Positions 18,146-26,184 are shown, numbered from the stretch's first letter. The stretch is DNA of 54,190 nt from Clostridiales bacterium (GCA_022787565.1 JALFVN010000015.1:1-54190); one strand, 5' to 3'. Program-made: numbers and translations. Notes: generated from the sequence alone by a model not told the origin.

Positions 18146-19657
18146 TCACATAATCACACCGCAAACGGTAAACAGGATAGCGGATATGATCCAACATACA
18201 ATCATTATGCTGTACTGGGCAAAAGTCTGATCATAGAGATCAATAGCGCCGGTTGATGCGCAGGCCAGCATACCGCCGTCCGAGGAGAATGCGACTTCAT
18301 ATCCCCACAGACCAGCGCTGACGAGAGCCGCAATAGCAATGGGAACAGATGCGCCTACATTAACAGCTACGCCCACAACGATGGGCATTGCAATGAGATA
18401 AAGCGTGTAGTTAAAGGTAACAAGCATTTCTGTGAGAGAGAACGCGATGAAGATGATCAGGGGCAGGAACGCCGGGGAAACTACGCCGCTGACGAGATCC
18501 ACAACGTATTCTACAAAGCCCAGGTCTGCCAGCCCATTGCAGATGACAAGGCCAAAAGTACACATCATACACATTGTGGTCATTGAGGCGAGACCTTCTG
18601 TAATCGAGTTTGCTGCATCGATGGGCTGGAATACGCCGGTAATCACATAATACACGAAAGTGGTGATCAGTCCCCAGGTCAGACCATAGGTCATATCCCA
18701 TTCAAAAATAAATCCGAAGACAATTATCGCCAGAACCGGAACGCAGAAATGGCTGAGATTACATTTGGCTCTGGGTTCAGGAGCGGCTTCTGGCTCTTCC
18801 GGCTCCTGGAGAACGCCGTCAATGTATCGTGCTTTTGCCTCGGGTATTACTGAACCGCCGTCTTCAACCCTTTTATACGCATTTTTCATCTTGCCAAAGG
18901 GTTTGATCAGACCGCCAATGATAAGCCAGCACATCAGCAGGCAAACTATCGGGAAAAAGCAGAAGGGCAGACATTTGGTAATAAAGTACATCAGGCCGGA
19001 GCTCTCCCCGATAATATCCAGATCCCACATTTCGATGACTGCCCCGATATAGACAGCCCAGGCGCCGATAGGGAGAATTGTGGAAAGGTTGCAGGAGCTT
19101 GCGCGAAGAACATATGCTGTCATTTCACGGGGAACCTTGTATTCATCCGTAAGCGGAGTAATAATGCTTCCGACAACAAGAGTACTGGTATAGTCGTCAA
19201 CAGCAAGAGGAATACACATAAGAGAGGCTGCAAACAGTGCAAATTTACTTGTTTTGGCCTTCTTCGCAACCCAACGTGCAAAGTAAGTACCCGATCCGCT
19301 GATTTTAAACATCATCGTGACAATACCGCCCAGCATGAAGAGCATGAGCACCCACCATCCGTCCGGATCAGTGACATTGGCTATTATGGATTCGACAAAG
19401 CCTCCCACAAAGCCAGCGCGATATTTCAGGAACACAGTCAACATAGCCGTCCAGAAAAAGCCTTCAACTATTCTGTGCGTTGCAACAATGAAAACAAATA
19501 TTGCAACAGGCGGTATAAAGGTCCAGGCCATGTAGTTTTCGCCCTCTTCCAGGACAGGGCAGAACAGCGCTATGACTGCGAAGCAGATGGCGACGAATGA
19601 ATAACTGATGAGATTTCTTTTCATCTCGCTTGTCCATTTTTTCGGGGTTTTCTCCAT
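18146..19657 (-). CDS. NhaC-family Na+/H+ antiporter-like transporter 2
   Basis: This 503-residue protein has about 12 membrane helices. It carries the NhaC signature region AVDDYTSTLVVGSIITPLTDEYKVPREMTAYVLR, seen here in part as VDDYTSTL and later DEYKVPRE (about residues 150-180). It has the same architecture as transporter 1 but is clearly diverged, with a longer N-terminus and a central charged loop around residues 255-290. Two such carriers in one operon suggest two related substrates, or uptake of substrate plus export of a product. It precedes a strong hairpin. Confidence 0.85.
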   Translation of the reverse strand: MEKTPKKWTSEMKRNLISYSFVAICFAVIALFCPVLEEGENYMAWTFIPPVAIFVFIVATHRIVEGFFWTAMLTVFLKYRAGFVGGFVESIIANVTDPDGWWVLMLFMLGGIVTMMFKISGSGTYFARWVAKKAKTSKFALFAASLMCIPLAVDDYTSTLVVGSIITPLTDEYKVPREMTAYVLRASSCNLSTILPIGAWAVYIGAVIEMWDLDIIGESSGLMYFITKCLPFCFFPIVCLLMCWLIIGGLIKPFGKMKNAYKRVEDGGSVIPEAKARYIDGVLQEPEEPEAAPEPRAKCNLSHFCVPVLAIIVFGFIFEWDMTYGLTWGLITTFVYYVITGVFQPIDAANSITEGLASMTTMCMMCTFGLVICNGLADLGFVEYVVDLVSGVVSPAFLPLIIFIAFSLTEMLVTFNYTLYLIAMPIVVGVAVNVGASVPIAIAALVSAGLWGYEVAFSSDGGMLACASTGAIDLYDQTFAQYSIMIVCWIISAILFTVCGVIM

Positions 19658-19696
19658 CTTTTTTTCCTCCTTTTTGCTTGATTTCTTTGTTTATAT

Positions 19697-20527
19697 TTAA
19701 CCCTGCTTTAGCCCGACGTTCTCAAGAGCCTGACGCACAGCTCTGATCGCGCGCTGGTTAAACAGGATCGGTTCCGTACGGTATTCGTCGAAAAGTTCTA
19801 TGGAGCAGTAGCCGTCATAGCCGTAGCTGTCAAGCATACTGAGGACCTCTTCAACAGGGAGCTCACCGTCGCCCAGAATAAGATGATCCTCTACATCTTT
19901 TTTGCAGTCGACAAGATGGACATGCACAAGATCCTTTCCCAGCCGTTCAAAATAGTTGGAAGAAGGCTCTCCAACAGTCAGCGGCGCAGCCAAATCCAGC
20001 ATGGCCTTTACTTTGGGGCTGTTGATTTCCTTAAGCGCCCGGACAACATCGTCAGAACGGATCAGAATATTTCCTTCCCACGGAGTTACTGTTTCAAGAA
20101 TCATGGTAACACCATCCACAGACTCGGAGTAGGCCGCCAGCTCTTTCATATACTTGATGAACTGCGCCCAGTCTTCATCAGTGGTATACTCATAGCTGCA
20201 TTGAAGTGCCGCCATAACCATATACGGGCAATGAATCGCTTTGCATAGATCAATACACTGGCGAAAATACTCCATGCTCTCCTCAATCCATCGCTCATCC
20301 CGCCAAAGCAGACATGCCATGTCGGGTTCAAAAGACACAATTGGAAGCTTGTACTTTGCAGACAGATCGTTTATTTTCTGAATATCCTCAGGCCGCATAT
20401 CCGGTGCGTAAGCATGCGGACGTCCGCCCCATATTTCTATTCCGTCATAGCCAAACTTTGAGGCAATCTCAAAGCTCTTTTCAATCGGCCACCTATGCAG
20501 GCTGTTCGTGAAAAAAGAAATCTTCAT
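19697..20527 (-). CDS. Sugar phosphate isomerase/epimerase family protein
   Basis: The 276-residue protein has the xylose-isomerase-like TIM barrel fold of sugar phosphate isomerases and epimerases such as tagatose 3-epimerase, hydroxypyruvate isomerase and IolE/IolI. Conserved acidic and His ligands for a divalent metal are visible: Glu in MILETVTPWEGN (about residues 141-152), Asp in AMLDLAAP, His-x-His in VHVHLVDCK (about residues 202-210), and Glu in CSIELFDEYR (about residues 247-256). It likely acts on a ketose or its acid. Its start follows GGAGAAAAA. Confidence 0.88.
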   Translation of the reverse strand: MKISFFTNSLHRWPIEKSFEIASKFGYDGIEIWGGRPHAYAPDMRPEDIQKINDLSAKYKLPIVSFEPDMACLLWRDERWIEESMEYFRQCIDLCKAIHCPYMVMAALQCSYEYTTDEDWAQFIKYMKELAAYSESVDGVTMILETVTPWEGNILIRSDDVVRALKEINSPKVKAMLDLAAPLTVGEPSSNYFERLGKDLVHVHLVDCKKDVEDHLILGDGELPVEEVLSMLDSYGYDGYCSIELFDEYRTEPILFNQRAIRAVRQALENVGLKQG

Positions 20528-20579
20528 TTTTTCTCCTTTTCTTTTTATACTGTATCTGCTTCTGCCTTTTCTCGCGGCG

Positions 20580-21527
20580 TTATGGATATCTTTTCAGCAC
20601 CTCGTTCATTTCTTCGATTGTGAGGTAACGTTCGATCGGGCCGTCCTTACTGGGCTTCTGAACAAACCAGGCGCAATACTTGTTTGCATATTCCAGCGCC
20701 TGCTGTACGCTCTTTCCCCATATCAGGCACTGAACAAATACAGCCAGGAAAGCATCTCCTGCGCCGCTCTCATCCACAAGGTCAACCTTAATGCCGCCGA
20801 CCTCACCGCAGCCTCTTTCGCCCCATGCTACAGCGCCGTTTCCGCCGAGCGTGATGATTGTATTTTTTACGCAGAACTTTTTGCACAAAGCTTCCGCCGC
20901 TTCCTTCCAGCTGCAGATCGACCCGGGTTTTGCGCCGAGCAGCAGCTCTGCCTCTCTGGCATTAACCGCAATTGTATTTACAAAAGGCATTTTCTCCACA
21001 TAGTCTGGATCATCGAAAGGACTGAGATTCATAAAAACCTTCATCCCCTCTTCCGCGGCGGCACGCGAGCACTCATATGCCACTTCCTTCGGTATTTCCA
21101 GACCCGTGATAAGGTATTCCGCACCTTTAAGTGCTTTAATGTGGGGCAGTGTCTCTTCCAGCGTCAGGTCAGAGCCAGGAGAGTCAAAATTGATTATCAG
21201 ATTCTCACCATTCTCCGCAATAAGAATCAAGCCCAGGCTGGTCTTTATCCCCTCCTGAAGCCAGAAATGCTCCAGATTCACGCCTGCGTCACGCAGCCAC
21301 TGTTCATTGAGCTCCCCGCCGTCATCCTTGCCGACCTTACCGACGTAGGCGACATCGCCGCCCAGGCGGCCGATCACTATTGCATTATTGACACCTTTGC
21401 CGGAATCTTTCGCGTAACGGAGATTGGTCGGTATGGCTGTTTCACCTTTACGCGGGATGCGCTTAACATCACAATACTGTCCTATCCCAGCGCCGTTCAA
21501 GCAAACAACTTTTGGTATATGTCCCAT
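20580..21527 (-). CDS. PfkB-family carbohydrate kinase 1
   Basis: The 315-residue kinase is of the ribokinase/PfkB family. It has the N-terminal substrate-binding motif DSGKGVNNAIVIGRLGG (about residues 41-57) and the C-terminal DESGAGDAF signature with GAGD at 255-258, where Asp258 is the catalytic base. It is a paralogue of the kinase at 22476-23432. Both begin with an unusual shared segment NG(A/H)G(I/L)G(Q/E)YCDVKRIP. A dapA-like gene lies between them. Its likely role is ATP-dependent phosphorylation of a sugar, sugar acid or amino-sugar derivative. Confidence 0.88.
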   Translation of the reverse strand: MGHIPKVVCLNGAGIGQYCDVKRIPRKGETAIPTNLRYAKDSGKGVNNAIVIGRLGGDVAYVGKVGKDDGGELNEQWLRDAGVNLEHFWLQEGIKTSLGLILIAENGENLIINFDSPGSDLTLEETLPHIKALKGAEYLITGLEIPKEVAYECSRAAAEEGMKVFMNLSPFDDPDYVEKMPFVNTIAVNAREAELLLGAKPGSICSWKEAAEALCKKFCVKNTIITLGGNGAVAWGERGCGEVGGIKVDLVDESGAGDAFLAVFVQCLIWGKSVQQALEYANKYCAWFVQKPSKDGPIERYLTIEEMNEVLKRYP

Positions 21528-21539
21528 TTCTGCCTCCGT

Positions 21540-22454
21540 TCAATATCTCTTTGTGATCCCGAAGTCCTTGACCATCTGGTCAAACTTCTTCAGCTCATCT
21601 TCAGGTATATAAAGCATATGGTCCGGATGACGTGTGCCTTTAACATCAATACATGCCGTATATTTCATTGCGTAGATATACGCAGCAGAATCAGGAAACT
21701 GCTGCATAAAAGTACGCAGCTTGAGCACAATTCGCTGTGCCTGCCATGCTTTTTCATATTCTCCCGCAACAAAATAGTCGTATATGTCTTTCATCTGATC
21801 CAGGAAGGGAACGCTCATAAAGCTGACAGATGCGGAGGCTCCCATTGCCATGTGAGTGAAAAGCGTGGCGTCTGAACCGGAAATGATGCTGAAATCCTCC
21901 TTAAGGTCATCGAGTTCATCAATGCACTTGTTGAGGTGGATGATGTCACGGGTCGCATCCTTATAGCCGCGGAGGTTTGGATATTCGTGCGCAAGGCGCC
22001 CAAGCATCTCAGGCGCTACGAGTTCATTCATCTCGCGGCAGTTAAACAAAATTGTCGGAATATCCGTGGCAGCAAGCTGCGCCGACAGATACTGGTGTGC
22101 CGCTTCCTGTGTCAGGGTATAAAAAGGAGGCAGCGAAATAGATAAGGCTTTCACATCGAGCTTCCGGTATTCCTCAACAAGCCACATCGCGTCATGGAGA
22201 CAATTGGCCAGAACAACCGCAACTACCATGCAGTCTGTTCCTTTTACCGCCTCCTGGGCACATTTAACGACCTCAAGCCGTTCTTCAAGGGAAAGAGAAT
22301 AGGTCTCATCACCAAATCCGTTAACAAAAAGTCCTGATGCTCCGCGCATCGCAAGATTACTAAAAATTTTTGAAGTTGTTCCGAAGTCAATAGATCCATC
22401 AGGATTATAAGAGATCATGGGTTCTGAGATAATGCCATTGAAATATTTTGCCAT
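21540..22454 (-). CDS. DapA-like (dihydrodipicolinate synthase/N-acetylneuraminate lyase family) protein
   Basis: This 304-residue TIM-barrel protein belongs to the class I pyruvate-dependent aldolase group that includes dihydrodipicolinate synthase, KDG aldolase and sialic acid lyase. The Schiff-base lysine is retained as Lys165 in GYKDAT. The usual Tyr of the YN-x-P motif is replaced by Phe137 (LFNCRE), and the usual GTTGE loop reads GFGDE (46-50). Chemistry may therefore differ from classical aldolases. It is flanked by two PfkB kinase genes, so it may split the phosphorylated product of either one. Confidence 0.85.
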   Translation of the reverse strand: MAKYFNGIISEPMISYNPDGSIDFGTTSKIFSNLAMRGASGLFVNGFGDETYSLSLEERLEVVKCAQEAVKGTDCMVVAVVLANCLHDAMWLVEEYRKLDVKALSISLPPFYTLTQEAAHQYLSAQLAATDIPTILFNCREMNELVAPEMLGRLAHEYPNLRGYKDATRDIIHLNKCIDELDDLKEDFSIISGSDATLFTHMAMGASASVSFMSVPFLDQMKDIYDYFVAGEYEKAWQAQRIVLKLRTFMQQFPDSAAYIYAMKYTACIDVKGTRHPDHMLYIPEDELKKFDQMVKDFGITKRY

Positions 22455-22475
22455 AATTATTCCTTCTTTCTTTAT

Positions 22476-23432
22476 TTAAAACAGAAGCTCTTCTTTACCA
22501 AGTGACTTGAATATTTCCGGAATTTTTTCTTTCCAAGGATAATGCTCAAGAGATCCCTGTTTCGTCACCGTATATGCGGCATAAACATTTGCCCACTCCA
22601 TGGATTCGCGGAGTGTCTTTCCCTTGCTCAGGCAAAAGGTAACAGCCCCAAGGAACCCGTCACCCGCACCGGTTTCATCGACCATATTTACTTTCACGCT
22701 CGGGCAGAAGAACGTCCCTTCTTCAGTAACTGCACCTGAGCCCATACCGCCAAGCGTTATGATGACGTTGGAACATTTATATTTTTCCCGTAAGGCCATG
22801 CCCAGCTCTTCCCAGCTCATATTTACTTCCGGGTCCAGTTCAAGCAGTTCATAGGACTCTCCCTCGTTTACAACAAGGTAATCTACATAGGGCAGTTCTT
22901 CGATTTTCATGCCTACGCGCAGCGGGCTTGGATTCAGTAATGTCACCATCCCCAACTCTTTTCCCGTTTTGCAGGCTTGTAAGCCGGAATTGACATCCTG
23001 CGCGAAACCGGAGCTGACAAACTTTGCTCCTGCCATTTTGCGCATACAACGATCCACTTCGTCAGGCTGCACACTGTAGAGATCGTTATCAAAATCCAAG
23101 AGCATATTTTCTCCGTTTTCTGCAATGATGCACAGGCCGAGACATGATTCAATTGACGGATCAAGCCAATAGTAAGTGGTGTCCACATTAGACTCGCCCA
23201 ACCACTTGTACCCAAGTTCTCCTGCCAGATCAACGCCGCATTTTCCGATGAAAGCTACATTTCCGCCCAAACGTCCTATAGCGCATGCAGTATTCGTGCC
23301 CTTTCCAGCGTCCATCTCAAAGCGGCGGTTGTATGCAGTGCATGTTTCACCGGGGTTAGGGATACGTTTGACATCGCAATACTCCCCTAAGCCATGCCCG
23401 TTGCATACAATAATATCCGGTATTTTCGCCAT
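22476..23432 (-). CDS. PfkB-family carbohydrate kinase 2
   Basis: This 318-residue ribokinase-family enzyme has the DAGKGTNTACAIGRLGG substrate loop (about residues 42-58) and a DETGAGDGF signature with GAGD at 255-258. Its TAATG junction with the preceding NagB-like gene overlaps by one base, so the two are coupled. It resembles kinase 1 over its whole length, which suggests duplication within the cluster. The two may act on different intermediates, or form a heteromer. No substrate-specific residues could be assigned. Confidence 0.88.
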   Translation of the reverse strand: MAKIPDIIVCNGHGLGEYCDVKRIPNPGETCTAYNRRFEMDAGKGTNTACAIGRLGGNVAFIGKCGVDLAGELGYKWLGESNVDTTYYWLDPSIESCLGLCIIAENGENMLLDFDNDLYSVQPDEVDRCMRKMAGAKFVSSGFAQDVNSGLQACKTGKELGMVTLLNPSPLRVGMKIEELPYVDYLVVNEGESYELLELDPEVNMSWEELGMALREKYKCSNVIITLGGMGSGAVTEEGTFFCPSVKVNMVDETGAGDGFLGAVTFCLSKGKTLRESMEWANVYAAYTVTKQGSLEHYPWKEKIPEIFKSLGKEELLF

Positions 23433-24328
23433 TATATTACCTCCTTGATAATTCCGTCCGTTACAGGCGGCTGTGCAGTAGCGGGATCGGTAAAGACCAG
23501 CACCTCTGGAACATATTCAGGAAACAGTGTTGCAGGGTATTCGACTGTCGGTTCGCTGAACATCAAAACACGAATAGATGTCTGCTTCCAACTCCCTGTA
23601 GTTACCATAAAGACAGCCTTTTTTGCCGTAAGCATGGATTTAAAGCCAATGGTAATTGCCATGGGGGGGACGATTTGGACAAAACCGCCAATATCCCTCT
23701 CACTCAAAGAAATCAACGTGTCTTCATTAAGATGAACGATTCTGGTTTTTGACTGCGCATATTCTTCGACAGATATACGGTAATAGGGAGAGTTAGGTGC
23801 TTCACAAAAGGCAACAAGACCTTTATAACCAAGACCTGCGTATACTGTGTCCACGCCGCCCAATTCTTCAACTTTCCTGTCCAGATAATCGATATCGTTT
23901 ATATCCGGCCAGATTCGCTGATCCTCCGGCACATTGAGTTCCTCATCAATAATTCCGTAAAAATCATGGAGCATATTCGCCTTCAAACTGAAGTAGTTGT
24001 TGATTTCAGGGTAGGGCCTCCCTTGCCAGTCGAGAAAATCATCCATGTGAAAGACCCATACATTCTTTAAACTGATCCGTTCCTTATTGACTCTTTGCGC
24101 AAAATATTTATACTGTCCCATAGGGCCGCAGGGCAAAACCCATTTTGTCGGTTTGCCCTCGGCATTGTTTTTGATGACCTCCTCTGCCATCATATTTCCG
24201 ACGCGCATAGATACTTCCGCTTTCTCCATGATTTTCACTTTGATCTTTGATTCAGGATGGTTTTCAAGTTTTTCAGCGGGAATGCTGCACCATTTGATCA
24301 TTTTTTCCAGGTCCATGTTTGATGACAT
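23432..24328 (-). CDS. NagB-like (glucosamine-6-phosphate deaminase family) protein with altered active site
   Basis: The 298-residue protein aligns with glucosamine-6-phosphate isomerase/deaminase over its length: FHMDDF (93-98), then GLGYKGLVAFCEAP (165-178), then MAITIGFKSMLTAKK (223-237), with Lys248 after Thr-Gly-Ser-Trp. In E. coli NagB the second motif is GVGNDGHIAFNEP, where Asp141 and His143 drive ring opening. Here these become Lys169 and Leu171, while Glu176 (Glu148) and Asp96 (Asp72) remain. It is probably not a standard deaminase. It is the first gene of the cluster and is transcribed away from the GntR genes. Confidence 0.82.
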   Translation of the reverse strand: MSSNMDLEKMIKWCSIPAEKLENHPESKIKVKIMEKAEVSMRVGNMMAEEVIKNNAEGKPTKWVLPCGPMGQYKYFAQRVNKERISLKNVWVFHMDDFLDWQGRPYPEINNYFSLKANMLHDFYGIIDEELNVPEDQRIWPDINDIDYLDRKVEELGGVDTVYAGLGYKGLVAFCEAPNSPYYRISVEEYAQSKTRIVHLNEDTLISLSERDIGGFVQIVPPMAITIGFKSMLTAKKAVFMVTTGSWKQTSIRVLMFSEPTVEYPATLFPEYVPEVLVFTDPATAQPPVTDGIIKEVI

Positions 24329-24393
24329 AATCTTCCTCCCTTAACAAAAATAGTGATATTGCCTCTCCCCCTCCTCAGAGGGATCTGTGATGA

Positions 24394-24422
24394 CACATAA
24401 GGATACTGGCAAAAATCAGCAA
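24394..24422 (-). promoter_or_regulatory. Predicted promoter of the catabolic operon
   Basis: On the minus strand TTGCTG (24422-24417) and TATGTG (24399-24394) are separated by 17 bases. The 18-bp palindrome at 24422-24439 abuts the -35 element. Transcription should start about 60 bases before the NagB-like ATG, leaving a leader with a strong GGGAGG site. The rest of the 326-base intergenic stretch is AT-rich and holds no gene. Confidence 0.5.
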
Positions 24423-24439
24423 TATGTTACATAACATAT
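24422..24439. promoter_or_regulatory. Palindromic operator candidate for the GntR pair
   Basis: ATATGTTA and TAACATAT form perfect 8-bp arms with a 2-base centre. GntR/HutC-family repressors bind palindromes of this size. Its overlap with the -35 of the divergent operon suggests repression by blocking RNA polymerase. Confidence 0.6.
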
Positions 24440-24598
24440 ATATCACTTAGCGTATTTATATTACCACATTCTTTTTTTAGCGTCAATAATGATCATCACT
24501 GCGGCGTGTATTTTGTCAAATGTGCTAATTTCGTGTCCCGATTTTTAGAATAATTCACGGTTAAAATCTTGTTAATTCAGCAGGCGTTTGATTTTGTG

Positions 24599-24627
24599 TT
24601 GCGAAAAGCTTGAAAATGTTGTAGTAT
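24599..24627 (+). promoter_or_regulatory. Predicted promoter of the gntR pair
   Basis: TTGCGA (24599-24604) and TAGTAT (24622-24627) are 17 bases apart. The AGGAGG ribosome binding site and the ATG at 24655 follow closely. CTTGAA and TTCAAG flanking the -10 form a small inverted repeat. Confidence 0.5.
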
Positions 24628-24654
24628 ATTCAAGAAAAGCAGAGGAGGTATAAG

Positions 24655-25383
24655 ATGAGTATACCACTTTACGAACAACTCGCAGATACATTGCGTGATA
24701 AGATGTATGCTGGAGAATATACTTTTGGGGACCGTCTTCCGTCTGAGCGCGCGCTGGCATCTGAGTTTGGAATAAGCCATCTCACTGTGCGCAGGGCTCT
24801 CACTATGCTTGAGGAGGAGGGCCTGATTGTCCGTATACAAGGTAAAGGAACATTTGTCAAATCAACGCGTCTTGCCGTAAATATGCAGGCTATGGGCAGC
24901 TTTTCAAGCGTACTTAAAGGGCAAAACACCAATGTAACCAGCAAGGTTTTATATAGTGGGCTGCGCAGGGCACGTTCAAAGTTTTCAAGATTGTTTGGAA
25001 TCAGTGAGGACAGTCAGGTGTTTGAATGTATTAAGCTCAAAAGCAGTAACGGTATACCTTTGGCTATCGAGCAGACAGCCGTCCCCCTGGAATATGTTCC
25101 TGATATTGCTGACTATGATTACAGCGTTTATTCCCTTTATGACGTATACCGGAAAAATAAAATAACCATCGTTCGTGAAGATCAGTATCTTGAGATCGTT
25201 AAGGTATATAACCCTATTGCATCCATCCTCGGTAAGGAAGACGGCGACGATGTTTTTCTTCTGAAATCTTCTGCCTTTGACAGTCTTGGCCGTTTAGTGG
25301 AAAGTACGAAGATGTATGACAATGATGAACGCCTTATTTTTTATCTTTCAGGCGTCAGTTGTGCACAGGAGGCAAATAAGTGA
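24655..25383 (+). CDS. GntR-family (HutC/UTRA) transcriptional regulator 1
   Basis: This 242-residue regulator has an N-terminal winged helix-turn-helix of the GntR type (about residues 1-70, with LPSERALASEFGISHLTVRRALTMLEEEGLI) and a C-terminal UTRA ligand-binding domain (about residues 85-235). UTRA domains usually bind a sugar phosphate or related metabolite. It diverges from the catabolic operon and very likely represses it until the inducer appears. Its stop overlaps the GTG start of a second regulator by four bases. Confidence 0.92.
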   Translation: MSIPLYEQLADTLRDKMYAGEYTFGDRLPSERALASEFGISHLTVRRALTMLEEEGLIVRIQGKGTFVKSTRLAVNMQAMGSFSSVLKGQNTNVTSKVLYSGLRRARSKFSRLFGISEDSQVFECIKLKSSNGIPLAIEQTAVPLEYVPDIADYDYSVYSLYDVYRKNKITIVREDQYLEIVKVYNPIASILGKEDGDDVFLLKSSAFDSLGRLVESTKMYDNDERLIFYLSGVSCAQEANK

Positions 25384-26108
25384 GCAAATACAGTCAGTTT
25401 GTCAGTGACGATATCCGGGAGGATATAGAAGAATATATCTATGTCCATAATCTGAAGCCAGGCGACGCTCTTCCAAGCGAACGTACCTTGTGTGAAATTC
25501 TGGGCTGTAATCGTGTTTCACTGCGCCGTGCGCTTGCCCAGCTCGCCGGAGATGGTGTAATTTTCGCCGTTCAGGGCAGCGGAACATTTTTGGCCCCTCC
25601 TAAATTTATTGAAGAGTCCTCGAACTTTATCTCTTTCTCATCTTCATGGCAGACTGTCGGCCACAGGGTAACCAGCCGTCAGCTCAGTTTTCTCGAATTG
25701 GACGCCAACCTGAAAATTTCCAGAATGCTTGGTATTCCTCTGGGGACAAAAGTTTTTGAGTTAAAAAGACTTCGTCTTATCGACGACGTTCTTATTTCCA
25801 TCGAGACATCCTATCTGGAAAAAACAAAATGCCCTACCCTGATATCATACAATTTTGATGGGGACGCTTCCCTTTACAAGGTATTGGAGAAGAATTTTGG
25901 CCTTCATATTACCCAATTACAGCAAAATATCAGAACAACAAAAATTAGAAGCGATGAGGCGGAACTGCTCTGTGTAGAAAAAGGCACTGCCGCGTTTTAT
26001 ATTTCGGCTGTTGGCCTGGCCGATGACAATGAAATCATTGAGCACAGCCTGACGGTCTCACGCGCCGACAGATATGCCATGCACTATCGGGCCGGATCGC
26101 CCTACTAA
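25380..26108 (+). CDS. GntR-family (HutC/UTRA) transcriptional regulator 2
   Basis: This protein, also 242 residues, has the same architecture: a GntR helix-turn-helix (about 1-72, LPSERTLCEILGCNRVSLRRALAQLAGDGVI) and a UTRA domain. It starts with GTG inside the stop of regulator 1 (GTGA), preceded by AGGAGG, so the two are co-translated. Sequence similarity to regulator 1 is moderate, with different UTRA halves. The two may form heterodimers, or respond to two different intermediates and control the two halves of the operon. It ends before a strong terminator. Confidence 0.92.
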   Translation: MSKYSQFVSDDIREDIEEYIYVHNLKPGDALPSERTLCEILGCNRVSLRRALAQLAGDGVIFAVQGSGTFLAPPKFIEESSNFISFSSSWQTVGHRVTSRQLSFLELDANLKISRMLGIPLGTKVFELKRLRLIDDVLISIETSYLEKTKCPTLISYNFDGDASLYKVLEKNFGLHITQLQQNIRTTKIRSDEAELLCVEKGTAAFYISAVGLADDNEIIEHSLTVSRADRYAMHYRAGSPY

Positions 26109-26136
26109 CCGGTTTAAATTCCTCATAAAAGCCAGC

Positions 26137-26175
26137 AAAAACCTGCTCGGTCAATTTTGAACCGGGCAGGTTTTT
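26137..26175. terminator. Bidirectional terminator after the gntR pair
   Basis: A 15-bp stem (26137-26151 with 26161-26175, one T-G pair) encloses a 9-base loop and is flanked by A and T runs. It serves the gntR genes on the plus strand and the hypothetical gene on the minus strand. Confidence 0.9.
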
Positions 26176-26184
26176 ATATGCTAT

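Noticed and set aside
20508-21875. Plus-strand frame of about 455 codons opposite PfkB kinase 1.
   Set aside because: It is a shadow, rich in Cys, Phe and His; the kinase motifs are on the minus strand.
24605-24640. CTTGAA...TTCAAG inverted repeat around the -10 of the gntR promoter as a second operator.
   Set aside because: The arms are only 6 bases with a 14-base gap and do not match the 18-bp palindrome; chance is likely.
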